Origin: Bacteroidota bacterium
GTDB taxonomy: Bacteria > Bacteroidota > Bacteroidia > UKL13-3
NCBI GenBank assembly: GCA_947462865.1
Contig: CANHRW010000107.1
Location: 1 to 6,923 of the forward strand
Reading direction: 5' to 3'
DNA: 6,923 bases
A model generated the notes under the pieces. That model saw nothing but the letters and a program-made list of their open reading frames with translations, was not told the origin of the DNA and searched no databases. Below, piece by piece: positions 1 to 5,944 of this stretch (position 1 is its first letter; each line of letters opens with the position of its first letter). Position numbers and translations under genes: made by a program.

Positions 1-489
1 TATTTATTAAATATTACACTCAAAGATGGGAATAAAATCAGTGGCAGTACTTTTATAGGAAAGCCTCCTGTTATTGATAGTTTGGTTTATTGGTCTAGCA
101 TTCAAGAAAAAGATACCAATTGTTATTTTTGGATGCAATGGAAAGATGGTCCTGAACAAAATAACTACAGAATGGCTGTTTATGATGGTTTTGATTCTTT
201 GTTATTGGGATGGGGTGCAGCTCAAAGGTTTTATACTTTCGATGACCAACTCATCAACAATACAATGCGGCCATTCAGAACATTTAGACCATATGATTAT
301 GGAGATACCATCAGTATTTATTTAACTGAAGTTGGTAGAAAAGAATTCTTGTTTTGGCAATCATTTGGGACCGCAGTCAATAACAACGGGCCTTTTGCGA
401 GTCCTGTTTCGGTTAAATCAACTGTTAAGGGAGCAATTGGTTCTTTTACCGGTTATGCCATTGTTCAAAAGAAATTCATCATCAAATAA
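1..489 (+). CDS. DUF4249 domain-containing protein, C-terminal part (5' truncated by window edge)
   Basis: The frame is open from base 1 and ends at TAA 487-489, giving 162 residues without a start, so the gene begins outside the window. The family is Bacteroidota-specific: outer-membrane or periplasmic lipoproteins with an N-terminal Ig-like region, of unknown biochemical role, usually encoded next to a TonB-dependent receptor. Visible family features are a Pro-rich segment followed by IDS (KPPVIDS, residues 21-27), then an alternating beta-type region with NNYRMAVYDG (54-63), a late GDTISIYL strand (101-108), a FWQSF segment (118-122), and the typical ending NGPFASPVSVKS (129-140) followed by a Gly-rich GAIGSFTGYA (144-153). 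The lipoprotein signal and N-terminal domain would lie upstream and cannot be checked here. A TonB-dependent receptor just upstream is my inference from family habit. Family assignment rests on remembered motif patterns; the function is unknown. Confidence 0.8.
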   Translation, partial: YLLNITLKDGNKISGSTFIGKPPVIDSLVYWSSIQEKDTNCYFWMQWKDGPEQNNYRMAVYDGFDSLLLGWGAAQRFYTFDDQLINNTMRPFRTFRPYDYGDTISIYLTEVGRKEFLFWQSFGTAVNNNGPFASPVSVKSTVKGAIGSFTGYAIVQKKFIIK

Positions 490-1065
490 CTACCAAAGCC
501 TCAATTTAAAGTATTCTTTGGCTTGTTTTCTGTTAAAAAAGCACAATCCAAAATCAAAAAAATCAACAGCTATTTGAACTTCATTTTTCTCATAAAGTTC
601 AACCCATTGTTTATTGGCATTTGCATGTGCATGTGGGTTGCTTACAAGTAAAGGGCAGTGGCTGTTTAAAAGGCTTTTGAGGCTAGCTAATGGCAATTTG
701 TTTAGAAGGGCTGCTTCTGCCAGATAAATCGCATCTATTTGCGGGTTATGCTGATCCAAATCTTCTAGGGCATGCGTAGTTGCTGTATGGCCAATTTTTA
801 TCAAAACCCAAGTTTCTTGCACCTGTTTCATTTCAAAAATCTGAACAGCATTGAGCGCAGTTAATAGTTGAGAAATGGCAGTTGCATGCTTACAATTCAG
901 TTGAAATAAATGTTCGCTAAGTTGTTTATTGGTTGCGTTATTTCTTTTAATCGCTACCGCATCTTGATAAAGTTTAAATACAAATGGGGAGTGTAAAATG
1001 TCAATCGGCTTTGCCAAAATAAAATGACAAAGCCGATTGTAACTATTGAACAAGCTATTGAGCAT
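490..1065 (-). CDS. Degenerate class I SAM-methyltransferase-like protein (SAM-binding core missing)
   Basis: This is an intact 191-residue frame from ATG (1065-1063) to TAG (492-490); an in-frame stop lies six codons upstream, so the start is well bounded. Both ends match a Bacteroidota class I methyltransferase family that usually runs to about 230-260 residues: the N-terminal signature HSPFVFKLYQDAV (25-37) and the C-terminal signature VDFFDFGLCFFNRKQAKEYF (167-186). The middle is eroded. The first core strand appears as AVQIFEM (73-79), but the glycine-rich SAM loop that should follow (ExGTxxGxST in the family) is absent, and the next strand-like segment WVLIKIG (86-92) follows at once. 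The position of the family's FFDGNH reads IYLAEAA (113-119) and that of its FDD-H-W segment reads VSNPHAH (141-147). It is therefore unlikely to bind SAM normally. It lies 24 bp after the DUF349 gene on the same strand, probably one transcript. A slowly decaying gene is the alternative to a repurposed fold. Confidence 0.7.
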   Translation of the reverse strand: MLNSLFNSYNRLCHFILAKPIDILHSPFVFKLYQDAVAIKRNNATNKQLSEHLFQLNCKHATAISQLLTALNAVQIFEMKQVQETWVLIKIGHTATTHALEDLDQHNPQIDAIYLAEAALLNKLPLASLKSLLNSHCPLLVSNPHAHANANKQWVELYEKNEVQIAVDFFDFGLCFFNRKQAKEYFKLRLW

Positions 1066-1089
1066 GTTGATATGAAGCAGTTAATCTGA

Positions 1090-3006
1090 TTAATCTACTT
1101 TTTGCTTTTTCAAATCTTTGAGTACTTTGAGCTTTTCTTCCAAACCTTGAATATGTTTTTTAGCAATTTCAATTTTTTGCATCATTTGATCTGCCATTGG
1201 ATTTTTAGCATTTCCAGTCTTAAAGAATCCAAGGTTGTTTTCCCAAGTTTCAATGTCTTTTTTCATGCCTTTAATGCGTTCGTTCAGAATTTTTTCTTCT
1301 CGTTGTAATTTTTGGTTACCATTTGGAGAACTGGCTAAACTTTCAAATGACTCTTTGTCTTTCTCAAGCCTCATTTCTTTATTGAGTTGCTTGTATTTAC
1401 CATACAACTTATCGAGTAAGTCGCTGTATTTTTTGTGAACGGCATCTTTAGCAGCATTCGGAACATAACCAATAGCACTCCATTCAGTCTGAACTTGTTT
1501 GAGTTCCTGGAATGGATTGCTCAATTCTTGAGTCAATAGTGTTTCTAGTTGCTGAATGATTGCATTTTTTTGTTCGAGGTTCTTCTCTTGCTCTTCTTTT
1601 ACATTGGCATAACGTTCTGCTTTCTTTTCAAAAAACAAGTCACAAGCCGATCTGAATCTTTTCCAAATGGCATCGTTTACTTTGTCTGGTGCTGGGCCAA
1701 TTTTTTTCCAACTTTCCTGTATTTTTTTCAATTCTTCAGTTTGTTTAGCCCAATCAATAGGCTGCGCAGCAATGCTTTCAGCAATTTCGCACAAACTTTC
1801 TTTTGCTTTTAGGTTATTGTTTCTTTCGGCATGTAAGGTTTTAAAGAATAGATTTTTATTGTTGTAAAAGGTGTTTCGGGCATCTTTAAATTCGTTCCAA
1901 ACCTGGTCTCTAACAGGCATTGGTACATGTCCAATTTTTTTCCAAGATTCCATCAACTCATTAGAAACAGTGGTTTTTTCCATCCACTCCTTAATTTTAA
2001 TGCTCTTAAAAGTTGAAAGTTCTTTTGCTGTTAAAAGTAAAGCATTTTTTGCATTTAAGTTTGCTGTTCTTTCTGCTTCAACCTCGGCACTTTTTGATTT
2101 GATGTACTCATATACCTTATCAACCTCGGCTTTGAATCTGTTCCAAATGTCATCAGACGCCTCTTTGGCTACTGGTCCTATATTTCTCCAATCTTCTTGA
2201 AATTTTTTAACGCCAATAAGCATTTTTTTAATGCTAGTTTCGTCTTTCGTTAAATTGCTAACATGTGCAATCAATTCTATTTTTGCATCTAAGTTTTTAC
2301 TTCTGTCTAAATCTTTAAGTTCGTTGTTGATAGACAACCGGTCATAGAATATTTCAACCAGTACTCGATACCTCTCCCAAAGTTCATCAGCATTTTCTTT
2401 GGGTACATGTTTTATTTTTTTCCAATCAGACTGCAGTTCTTTTAACTTGTTTAATGAGCCTGCTGTTTCTTCTCCATCATTGAGTTTTTTTATTTCCTCT
2501 AAAATGGCTTCTTTCTGTTTTAGGTTCGCAACTTTTTCAGCTTCTTGTCTTAATCTTGCATCTTCCCTCTTTTGTTTGATAGATTTAAAGGCATTTGAGA
2601 ACCTTTCTTTTGATCCATCTCCCTTGAATTCGAAACTGTCTTTGTCTCCGCCTTCTTCCATGTATTTTTCTAAGGCTTGTGCTTGTTCCTCTTGCCAAAT
2701 ATGTTCCAAGGCTGGTTTAATTGCCTTTAAAATAGACATGGCTTCATTGATCTCTTTGTCAGCAATGGTTGATTCAGCAATTTGAAGTAGTTCTTCTTTT
2801 TTCAAATTAGCAAAATCAGGCAATTCATCTAAAGATGCAATTTCATGCTCTTCTTCACTGAGCTCTACTACCTGTTGATCTATTACAGGTTCGTCAGGCA
2901 CATGGTTTGTTTCAATCTGTGCTGAAGTTTCAACTTCATGAGAGGCTGCGTTTAATTCTTCAGAATTTAGCAGTTCATTACTTATGTTTTCCAACTCTTG
3001 ATTCAT
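1090..3006 (-). CDS. DUF349 repeat protein, five repeats with coiled-coil C-terminus
   Basis: The protein has 638 residues, ATG start (3006-3004). Residues 1-68 form an acidic, probably disordered tail with 19 Asp/Glu and no Lys/Arg. A helical region follows (about 69-150), then five tandem DUF349 units, each with a W-x3-IG-x-VP core followed by a D-x2-W-x2-(F/Y) segment. The core tryptophans are W195, W273, W355, W433 and W509, spaced 76-82 residues apart. The first unit has IKH instead of IGH/IGP; the last has DAVHKKY, so its second Trp is replaced by His. The C-terminus (about 545-638) is Lys/Glu-rich and probably coiled coil. There is no signal peptide or membrane segment, so it should be cytoplasmic. 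DUF349 proteins are widespread in Bacteroidota and their biochemical role is not established as far as I know; a structural or nucleic-acid-related role is only a guess. It is first gene of a leftward pair with the methyltransferase-like gene and has a good -7 promoter match 33 bp before its ATG. Confidence 0.93.
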   Translation of the reverse strand: MNQELENISNELLNSEELNAASHEVETSAQIETNHVPDEPVIDQQVVELSEEEHEIASLDELPDFANLKKEELLQIAESTIADKEINEAMSILKAIKPALEHIWQEEQAQALEKYMEEGGDKDSFEFKGDGSKERFSNAFKSIKQKREDARLRQEAEKVANLKQKEAILEEIKKLNDGEETAGSLNKLKELQSDWKKIKHVPKENADELWERYRVLVEIFYDRLSINNELKDLDRSKNLDAKIELIAHVSNLTKDETSIKKMLIGVKKFQEDWRNIGPVAKEASDDIWNRFKAEVDKVYEYIKSKSAEVEAERTANLNAKNALLLTAKELSTFKSIKIKEWMEKTTVSNELMESWKKIGHVPMPVRDQVWNEFKDARNTFYNNKNLFFKTLHAERNNNLKAKESLCEIAESIAAQPIDWAKQTEELKKIQESWKKIGPAPDKVNDAIWKRFRSACDLFFEKKAERYANVKEEQEKNLEQKNAIIQQLETLLTQELSNPFQELKQVQTEWSAIGYVPNAAKDAVHKKYSDLLDKLYGKYKQLNKEMRLEKDKESFESLASSPNGNQKLQREEKILNERIKGMKKDIETWENNLGFFKTGNAKNPMADQMMQKIEIAKKHIQGLEEKLKVLKDLKKQKVD

Positions 3007-3038
3007 TGTTCAATTCAATTGATTTCTAAAAAGGACAC

Positions 3039-3046
3039 CAAAGGTA
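3039..3046 (-). promoter_or_regulatory. Candidate -7 promoter element for the DUF349 gene
   Basis: Read on the minus strand the bases are TACCTTTG, an exact match to the Bacteroidota primary sigma -7 consensus TAnnTTTG. A start site a few bases downstream would leave a 5' leader of about 25-30 nt before the ATG. I see no clear TTG at the expected -33 spacing, which lowers confidence. Confidence 0.5.
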
Positions 3047-3059
3047 TGGATTAAATCAA

Positions 3060-3067
3060 TAATTTTG
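3060..3067 (+). promoter_or_regulatory. Candidate -7 promoter element for the HMG-CoA lyase-like gene
   Basis: TAATTTTG on the plus strand exactly matches TAnnTTTG, ending 29 bp before the ATG at 3097. It would give a leader of about 20-25 nt. No convincing -33 TTG sits at 17-21 bp upstream. It stands back to back with the minus-strand element at 3039-3046, only 13 bp away, so polymerase binding at the two may be mutually exclusive. Confidence 0.45.
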
Positions 3068-3096
3068 CCCTTGAAATTATTGAAAATAATTATGAT

Positions 3097-3957
3097 ATGG
3101 AATTGAAAATGATTGAATGTCCAAGAGATGCCATGCAAGGAATGGCTCATTTTGTGCCAACAAGCCTTAAAATAGCCTACTTGAACCAACTTTTGTCCAT
3201 GGGTTTTGATACCTTAGATTGTGGAAGTTTTGTATCTCCAAAGGCCATTCCTCAAATGCGAGATACAGCTGAAGTGCTTGATTCTTTAGATTTAGGAAAC
3301 TCCAACACGCAATTGTTGGTGATTGCAGCTAATTTAAGAGGGGCTATTGAGGCAAGTGAGTTTGATCAAGTAAATGCAATCGGATTTCCAATGTCAATTT
3401 CCCCAACGTTTCAGTTAAGAAATACCAATTCCAGTATAGATGAAGCCTATAAAACGGTTGATCAGATGCAACAGCTTTGTGTGAAGTCAAATAAAAACCT
3501 GGTTGTTTATTTGTCCATGGGTTTCGGAAATCCATACGGAGATACCTGGAATGTTGAATTAACAGCAGAATGGGCTTTTAAAATGAGCCAAATAGGGGTT
3601 CGTACCATTTCATTGAGTGATACTGTTGGTACGGCACAATTATCGGATATAGATGGCCTATTTAAATTGCTAATGAAAGAACTGCCTCAAGTAGAATTTG
3701 GTGCACATTTACATACCAATCCTGCATTTTTTGAGCCAAAATTAGCCGCTGCATATTCCGCGGGTTGTAGGCGTTTTGATGGAGCAATCAAAGGGTATGG
3801 GGGGTGTCCTATGGCTAGCGATCAGTTAACAGGAAATATGCCAACAGAGTTGATGTTACAATGGATGGATCAAAACAAAATAAAACATGGTATAGATTCA
3901 GAAAAATTAACTGAAACACTTTTAATGGCAAATCAAATTTTCAATGCTATCCATTGA
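3097..3957 (+). CDS. mvaB: Hydroxymethylglutaryl-CoA lyase-like protein (HMGL/DRE-TIM family)
   Basis: The 286-residue product matches the HMG-CoA lyase branch of the HMGL-like TIM-barrel family, which cleaves 3-hydroxy-3-methylglutaryl-CoA to acetyl-CoA and acetoacetate in leucine breakdown. Seen residues: ECPRDAMQG (7-15) with the R10-D11 pair matching the catalytic Arg-Asp of HMG-CoA lyase; SIDEAY (113-118); YLSMGFGNPYGD (138-149); LSDTVGTA (173-180); metal-binding GAHLH (202-206, H204 and H206); and the active-site loop GYGGCPMA (233-240) with C237, followed by N247, which fits the conserved Asn if one residue is inserted. All key residues are present, so it is probably active. The length is normal and no transit or signal peptide is seen. 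The start is ATG 3097; a second ATG at 3109 (residue 5) would also begin just before the conserved block, so the start is uncertain by four residues. No other leucine-catabolic gene is visible nearby. The exact substrate is inferred; related acyl-CoA lyases share this fold. Confidence 0.88.
   Translation: MELKMIECPRDAMQGMAHFVPTSLKIAYLNQLLSMGFDTLDCGSFVSPKAIPQMRDTAEVLDSLDLGNSNTQLLVIAANLRGAIEASEFDQVNAIGFPMSISPTFQLRNTNSSIDEAYKTVDQMQQLCVKSNKNLVVYLSMGFGNPYGDTWNVELTAEWAFKMSQIGVRTISLSDTVGTAQLSDIDGLFKLLMKELPQVEFGAHLHTNPAFFEPKLAAAYSAGCRRFDGAIKGYGGCPMASDQLTGNMPTELMLQWMDQNKIKHGIDSEKLTETLLMANQIFNAIH
3941..3957 (+). terminator. Possible small hairpin terminator at the convergent lyase/purC junction
   Basis: TCAATG (3941-3946) and CATTGA (3952-3957) form a perfect 6-bp inverted repeat with a 5-nt loop, followed on the plus strand by TTTTATT. 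The lyase stop codon is in the 3' arm and the purC stop (read on the minus strand) begins in the loop. The stem has only two G-C pairs, so it would be weak; this could be chance in A+T-rich DNA. Confidence 0.25.
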
Positions 3958-4897
3958 TTTTATTCAAAGCATCTAGGATGTTGGCTTGTATTCTTTGCTC
4001 AACATTTTCGTATGATTGTTTTTGAAAAGATTGGCCACTCACTTTTTCGAAAAGCTCTATGTAGCGTTCAGTCACCGAATTTACAAATGAAGTGTCCATG
4101 GTTGGTATAGATTGGTTCTCCAATCCTTGAAATCCGTTCTCAATGAGCCATTTTCTAACAAATTCTTTAGACAATTGTCTTTGTTGTTGGTCTTGATGCT
4201 GAATGGCTTCATAGGTTTCTGCATAAAAATATCGGCTCGAATCAGGGGTGTGTATTTCATCCATGAGCATGATTTTACCACCGATATGCCCAAATTCATA
4301 TTTAGTATCTACCAAAAGTAGTCCTTGTTTTTTGGCATAATCACTGCCAAATTGAAAGAGTGCTCTGGTATATTTCTCTAATTCTATATAGGCTTCTTCA
4401 CTGACAATTCCTTGAGCAATAATTTCTTCTCTTGAAATGTCTTCATCATGACCTACACTTGCTTTGATAGTTGGGGTAATGATAGGTGTTGGAAAGGCAT
4501 CATTTTCTTTTAATCCATTTGGCATTTCAACCCCACAAATTACTCTTTTACCTAATTTGTATTCGCGCCATGCATGTCCAGACAAATAGCCACGAATCAC
4601 CATTTCAATGGGGTAGGGTGTACAACAATATCCAATACTGACATTTGGATCAGGGCTAGCTATGAGCCAGTTTGGTACAATTGAAGCACTGAGTTCAAGA
4701 AAATGTTTTGCCAATTGATTCAATACTTGCCCTTTAAATGGAATAGGGGCTGGCAATACCACATCAAATGCTGAAATACGGTCACAGGCTACCATAACTA
4801 ATAAATTGTGATTTATGGTGTAAACATCTCTTACTTTTCCTCTGTAAAATTTAGTTTGTGCAGGTAAACTGAAATGGGTTTCAACTAATGCGTTCAT
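3947..4897 (-). CDS. purC: Phosphoribosylaminoimidazole-succinocarboxamide (SAICAR) synthase
   Basis: PurC joins CAIR and aspartate with ATP hydrolysis to give SAICAR, a late step of purine nucleotide synthesis in the cytoplasm. The 316-residue protein is the long form (similar in length to yeast Ade1, longer than the roughly 237-residue E. coli PurC). Seen motifs: nucleotide-binding GKVRDVY (20-26), DRISAFD (39-45), substrate-binding EMVIRGYLSG (98-107), SVGHDEDIS (147-155), DTKYEFG (197-203) and the signature DEIHTPDSSRY (213-223). The C-terminal extension KEFVRKWLIENGF (244-256) and beyond is characteristic of the long form. Start ATG (4897-4895) puts the first conserved motif at residue 20, as expected. 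It follows phoH by 11 bp on the same strand, so the two are probably cotranscribed. Its last 11 bp overlap the end of the convergent lyase gene. Nothing in the sequence suggests a purine riboswitch or PurR-type operator. Confidence 0.97.
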   Translation of the reverse strand: MNALVETHFSLPAQTKFYRGKVRDVYTINHNLLVMVACDRISAFDVVLPAPIPFKGQVLNQLAKHFLELSASIVPNWLIASPDPNVSIGYCCTPYPIEMVIRGYLSGHAWREYKLGKRVICGVEMPNGLKENDAFPTPIITPTIKASVGHDEDISREEIIAQGIVSEEAYIELEKYTRALFQFGSDYAKKQGLLLVDTKYEFGHIGGKIMLMDEIHTPDSSRYFYAETYEAIQHQDQQQRQLSKEFVRKWLIENGFQGLENQSIPTMDTSFVNSVTERYIELFEKVSGQSFQKQSYENVEQRIQANILDALNKING

Positions 4898-4908
4898 TTG
4901 GTGCTGTA

Positions 4909-5892
4909 TTATGGATTGTTTTCTTTAATTTCTTTGGGTTTGCCCTCATAGGCTTTAATAATGTCTTTCACCAATTTGTGTCTGACAACATCTTCAAAAT
5001 TAAGGTACGCAAATTCAATGCCTTTGATTCCTTTTAAAATTTGTACTGCTTTTAATAAGCCCGATTGCGATTGTTTGGGTAAATCTATTTGGGTTAGGTC
5101 GCCTGTAATGATAAATTTGGCACTTGGACCCATTCGGGTTAAAAACATTTTTAATTGCAAATCAGTTGCATTTTGAGCTTCATCTAAAATCACATAGGCA
5201 TTGTCCAAAGTGCGGCCTCTCATAAATGCCATTGGGGCAATTTCTATCACACGGGTTTCAATGTATGATTTGAGTTTATCTGCAGGAATCATATCATCTA
5301 ATGCATCGTACAAAGGCCTTAAATAGGGGTCAATTTTTTCTTTTAAGTCACCTGGAAGAAACCCCAAACTTTCACCTGCTTCAACCGCTGGCCTTGCAAG
5401 AATAATGCGTTTTATTTCTTTTGCTTTTAGAGCCTTTACTGCCAATGCAACTGCAGTATATGTTTTTCCAGTTCCTGCAGGACCAATGGCAAAAACAACA
5501 TCATTTTTTTCTAAAGCCTTTACCATTTTTAATTGGTTAGGCGTTTTTGCCCTGATAATTTTACCATTATTTCCATACAAAATTATTGATGCATTTGGTA
5601 TTCCTGCTGCATCAGTATTGGGTATGGTTTGGTTAGCTATTGCACCGCTTAAAATTGCTTCAACTTGCGTCTCTGATATAGTTCCAAATTGGTCTACAAT
5701 TTTAGCCATCTCATTTATTTTTTCTTCAAAAAGGGCAATGTCAAATGCATCGCCAGTTAAGTTCAAGACTTCTCCTCTAGCCACTATTTTAAGTGAAGGA
5801 AAGTTTAACTGTAGCGTTTTTAAATGAACATGATTGGGCCCAAATAGGGTTGCTGAATCAAATTCTGAGAGACTAATTTCTTTGTTGTTCAA
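4909..5892 (-). CDS. phoH: PhoH-like P-loop ATPase (PhoH/YbeZ family)
   Basis: The 327-residue cytoplasmic protein belongs to the PhoH/YbeZ group of P-loop ATPases, linked in other bacteria to RNA metabolism and, through YbeZ, to the endonuclease YbeY. An N-terminal domain (about 1-100, with SLKIVARGEVLNLTGD at 33-48) precedes the ATPase domain: Walker A GPAGTGKT (137-144), the RPAVEAGESLGFLPGD segment (167-182), Walker B VILDEAQ (234-240) and TGDLTQIDLP (263-272). All nucleotide-binding residues are intact and the length is normal for the family. The start is TTG (5892-5890): an in-frame TAA lies six codons upstream and no ATG or GTG lies between, while starting further in would cut the conserved N-terminal domain. 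It is first gene of the phoH-purC pair and diverges from the DUF62 gene across 52 bp. PhoH is named from phosphate-starvation work in E. coli, but no Pho box is visible here. Confidence 0.95.
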   Translation of the reverse strand: MNNKEISLSEFDSATLFGPNHVHLKTLQLNFPSLKIVARGEVLNLTGDAFDIALFEEKINEMAKIVDQFGTISETQVEAILSGAIANQTIPNTDAAGIPNASIILYGNNGKIIRAKTPNQLKMVKALEKNDVVFAIGPAGTGKTYTAVALAVKALKAKEIKRIILARPAVEAGESLGFLPGDLKEKIDPYLRPLYDALDDMIPADKLKSYIETRVIEIAPMAFMRGRTLDNAYVILDEAQNATDLQLKMFLTRMGPSAKFIITGDLTQIDLPKQSQSGLLKAVQILKGIKGIEFAYLNFEDVVRHKLVKDIIKAYEGKPKEIKENNP

Positions 5893-5910
5893 ATTATCGT
5901 TTGCTATTTA

Positions 5911-5918
5911 TTAATTTG
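5911..5918 (+). promoter_or_regulatory. Weak candidate -7 promoter element for the DUF62 gene
   Basis: TTAATTTG matches TAnnTTTG at all fixed positions but the A. It lies 26 bp before the TTG start at 5945. TTTG (5881-5884) and TTG (5885-5887) lie upstream, but the 23-bp spacing from the latter is longer than the usual range. This is a tentative call. Confidence 0.3.
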
Positions 5919-5920
5919 CA

Positions 5921-5928
5921 CAAAAATA
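5921..5928 (-). promoter_or_regulatory. Candidate -7 promoter element for phoH-purC
   Basis: On the minus strand the bases read TATTTTTG, an exact match to TAnnTTTG, 28 bp before the phoH TTG start. The expected start site would leave a leader of about 20-25 nt. No clear -33 TTG is visible, and exact matches are easier to get by chance in A+T-rich DNA. Confidence 0.42.
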
Positions 5929-5944
5929 ATAAATTCATTTCGCT

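Noticed and set aside
493..521. Inverted repeat CCAAAG...CTTTGG as a terminator after the DUF4249 gene
   Set aside because: The loop is 17 nt, a competing AAGCC/GGCTT pairing uses the same bases, no clear T-run follows, and it lies inside the coding end of the convergent gene.
1690..2430. Recurring CCAATTTTTTTCCAA-like DNA segments as a repeat element
   Set aside because: They fall in register with the conserved W-x3-IG core of successive DUF349 units and are explained by the protein repeat.
1549..2785. Several open frames on the plus strand across the DUF349 gene
   Set aside because: They are rich in Phe, Ser and Leu as expected from the antisense of a Lys/Glu-rich gene, have no recognisable motifs, and are fully covered by the strong minus-strand gene.
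5405..5827. 140-codon plus-strand frame opposite phoH
   Set aside because: It is antisense to the conserved ATPase domain, has no family signature, and its composition follows from the reverse of phoH codons.
5893..5944. Pho box or other phosphate-responsive operator before phoH
   Set aside because: No direct repeats of the Pho-box type are visible in the 52-bp spacer; the gene name alone does not imply phosphate control in Bacteroidota.
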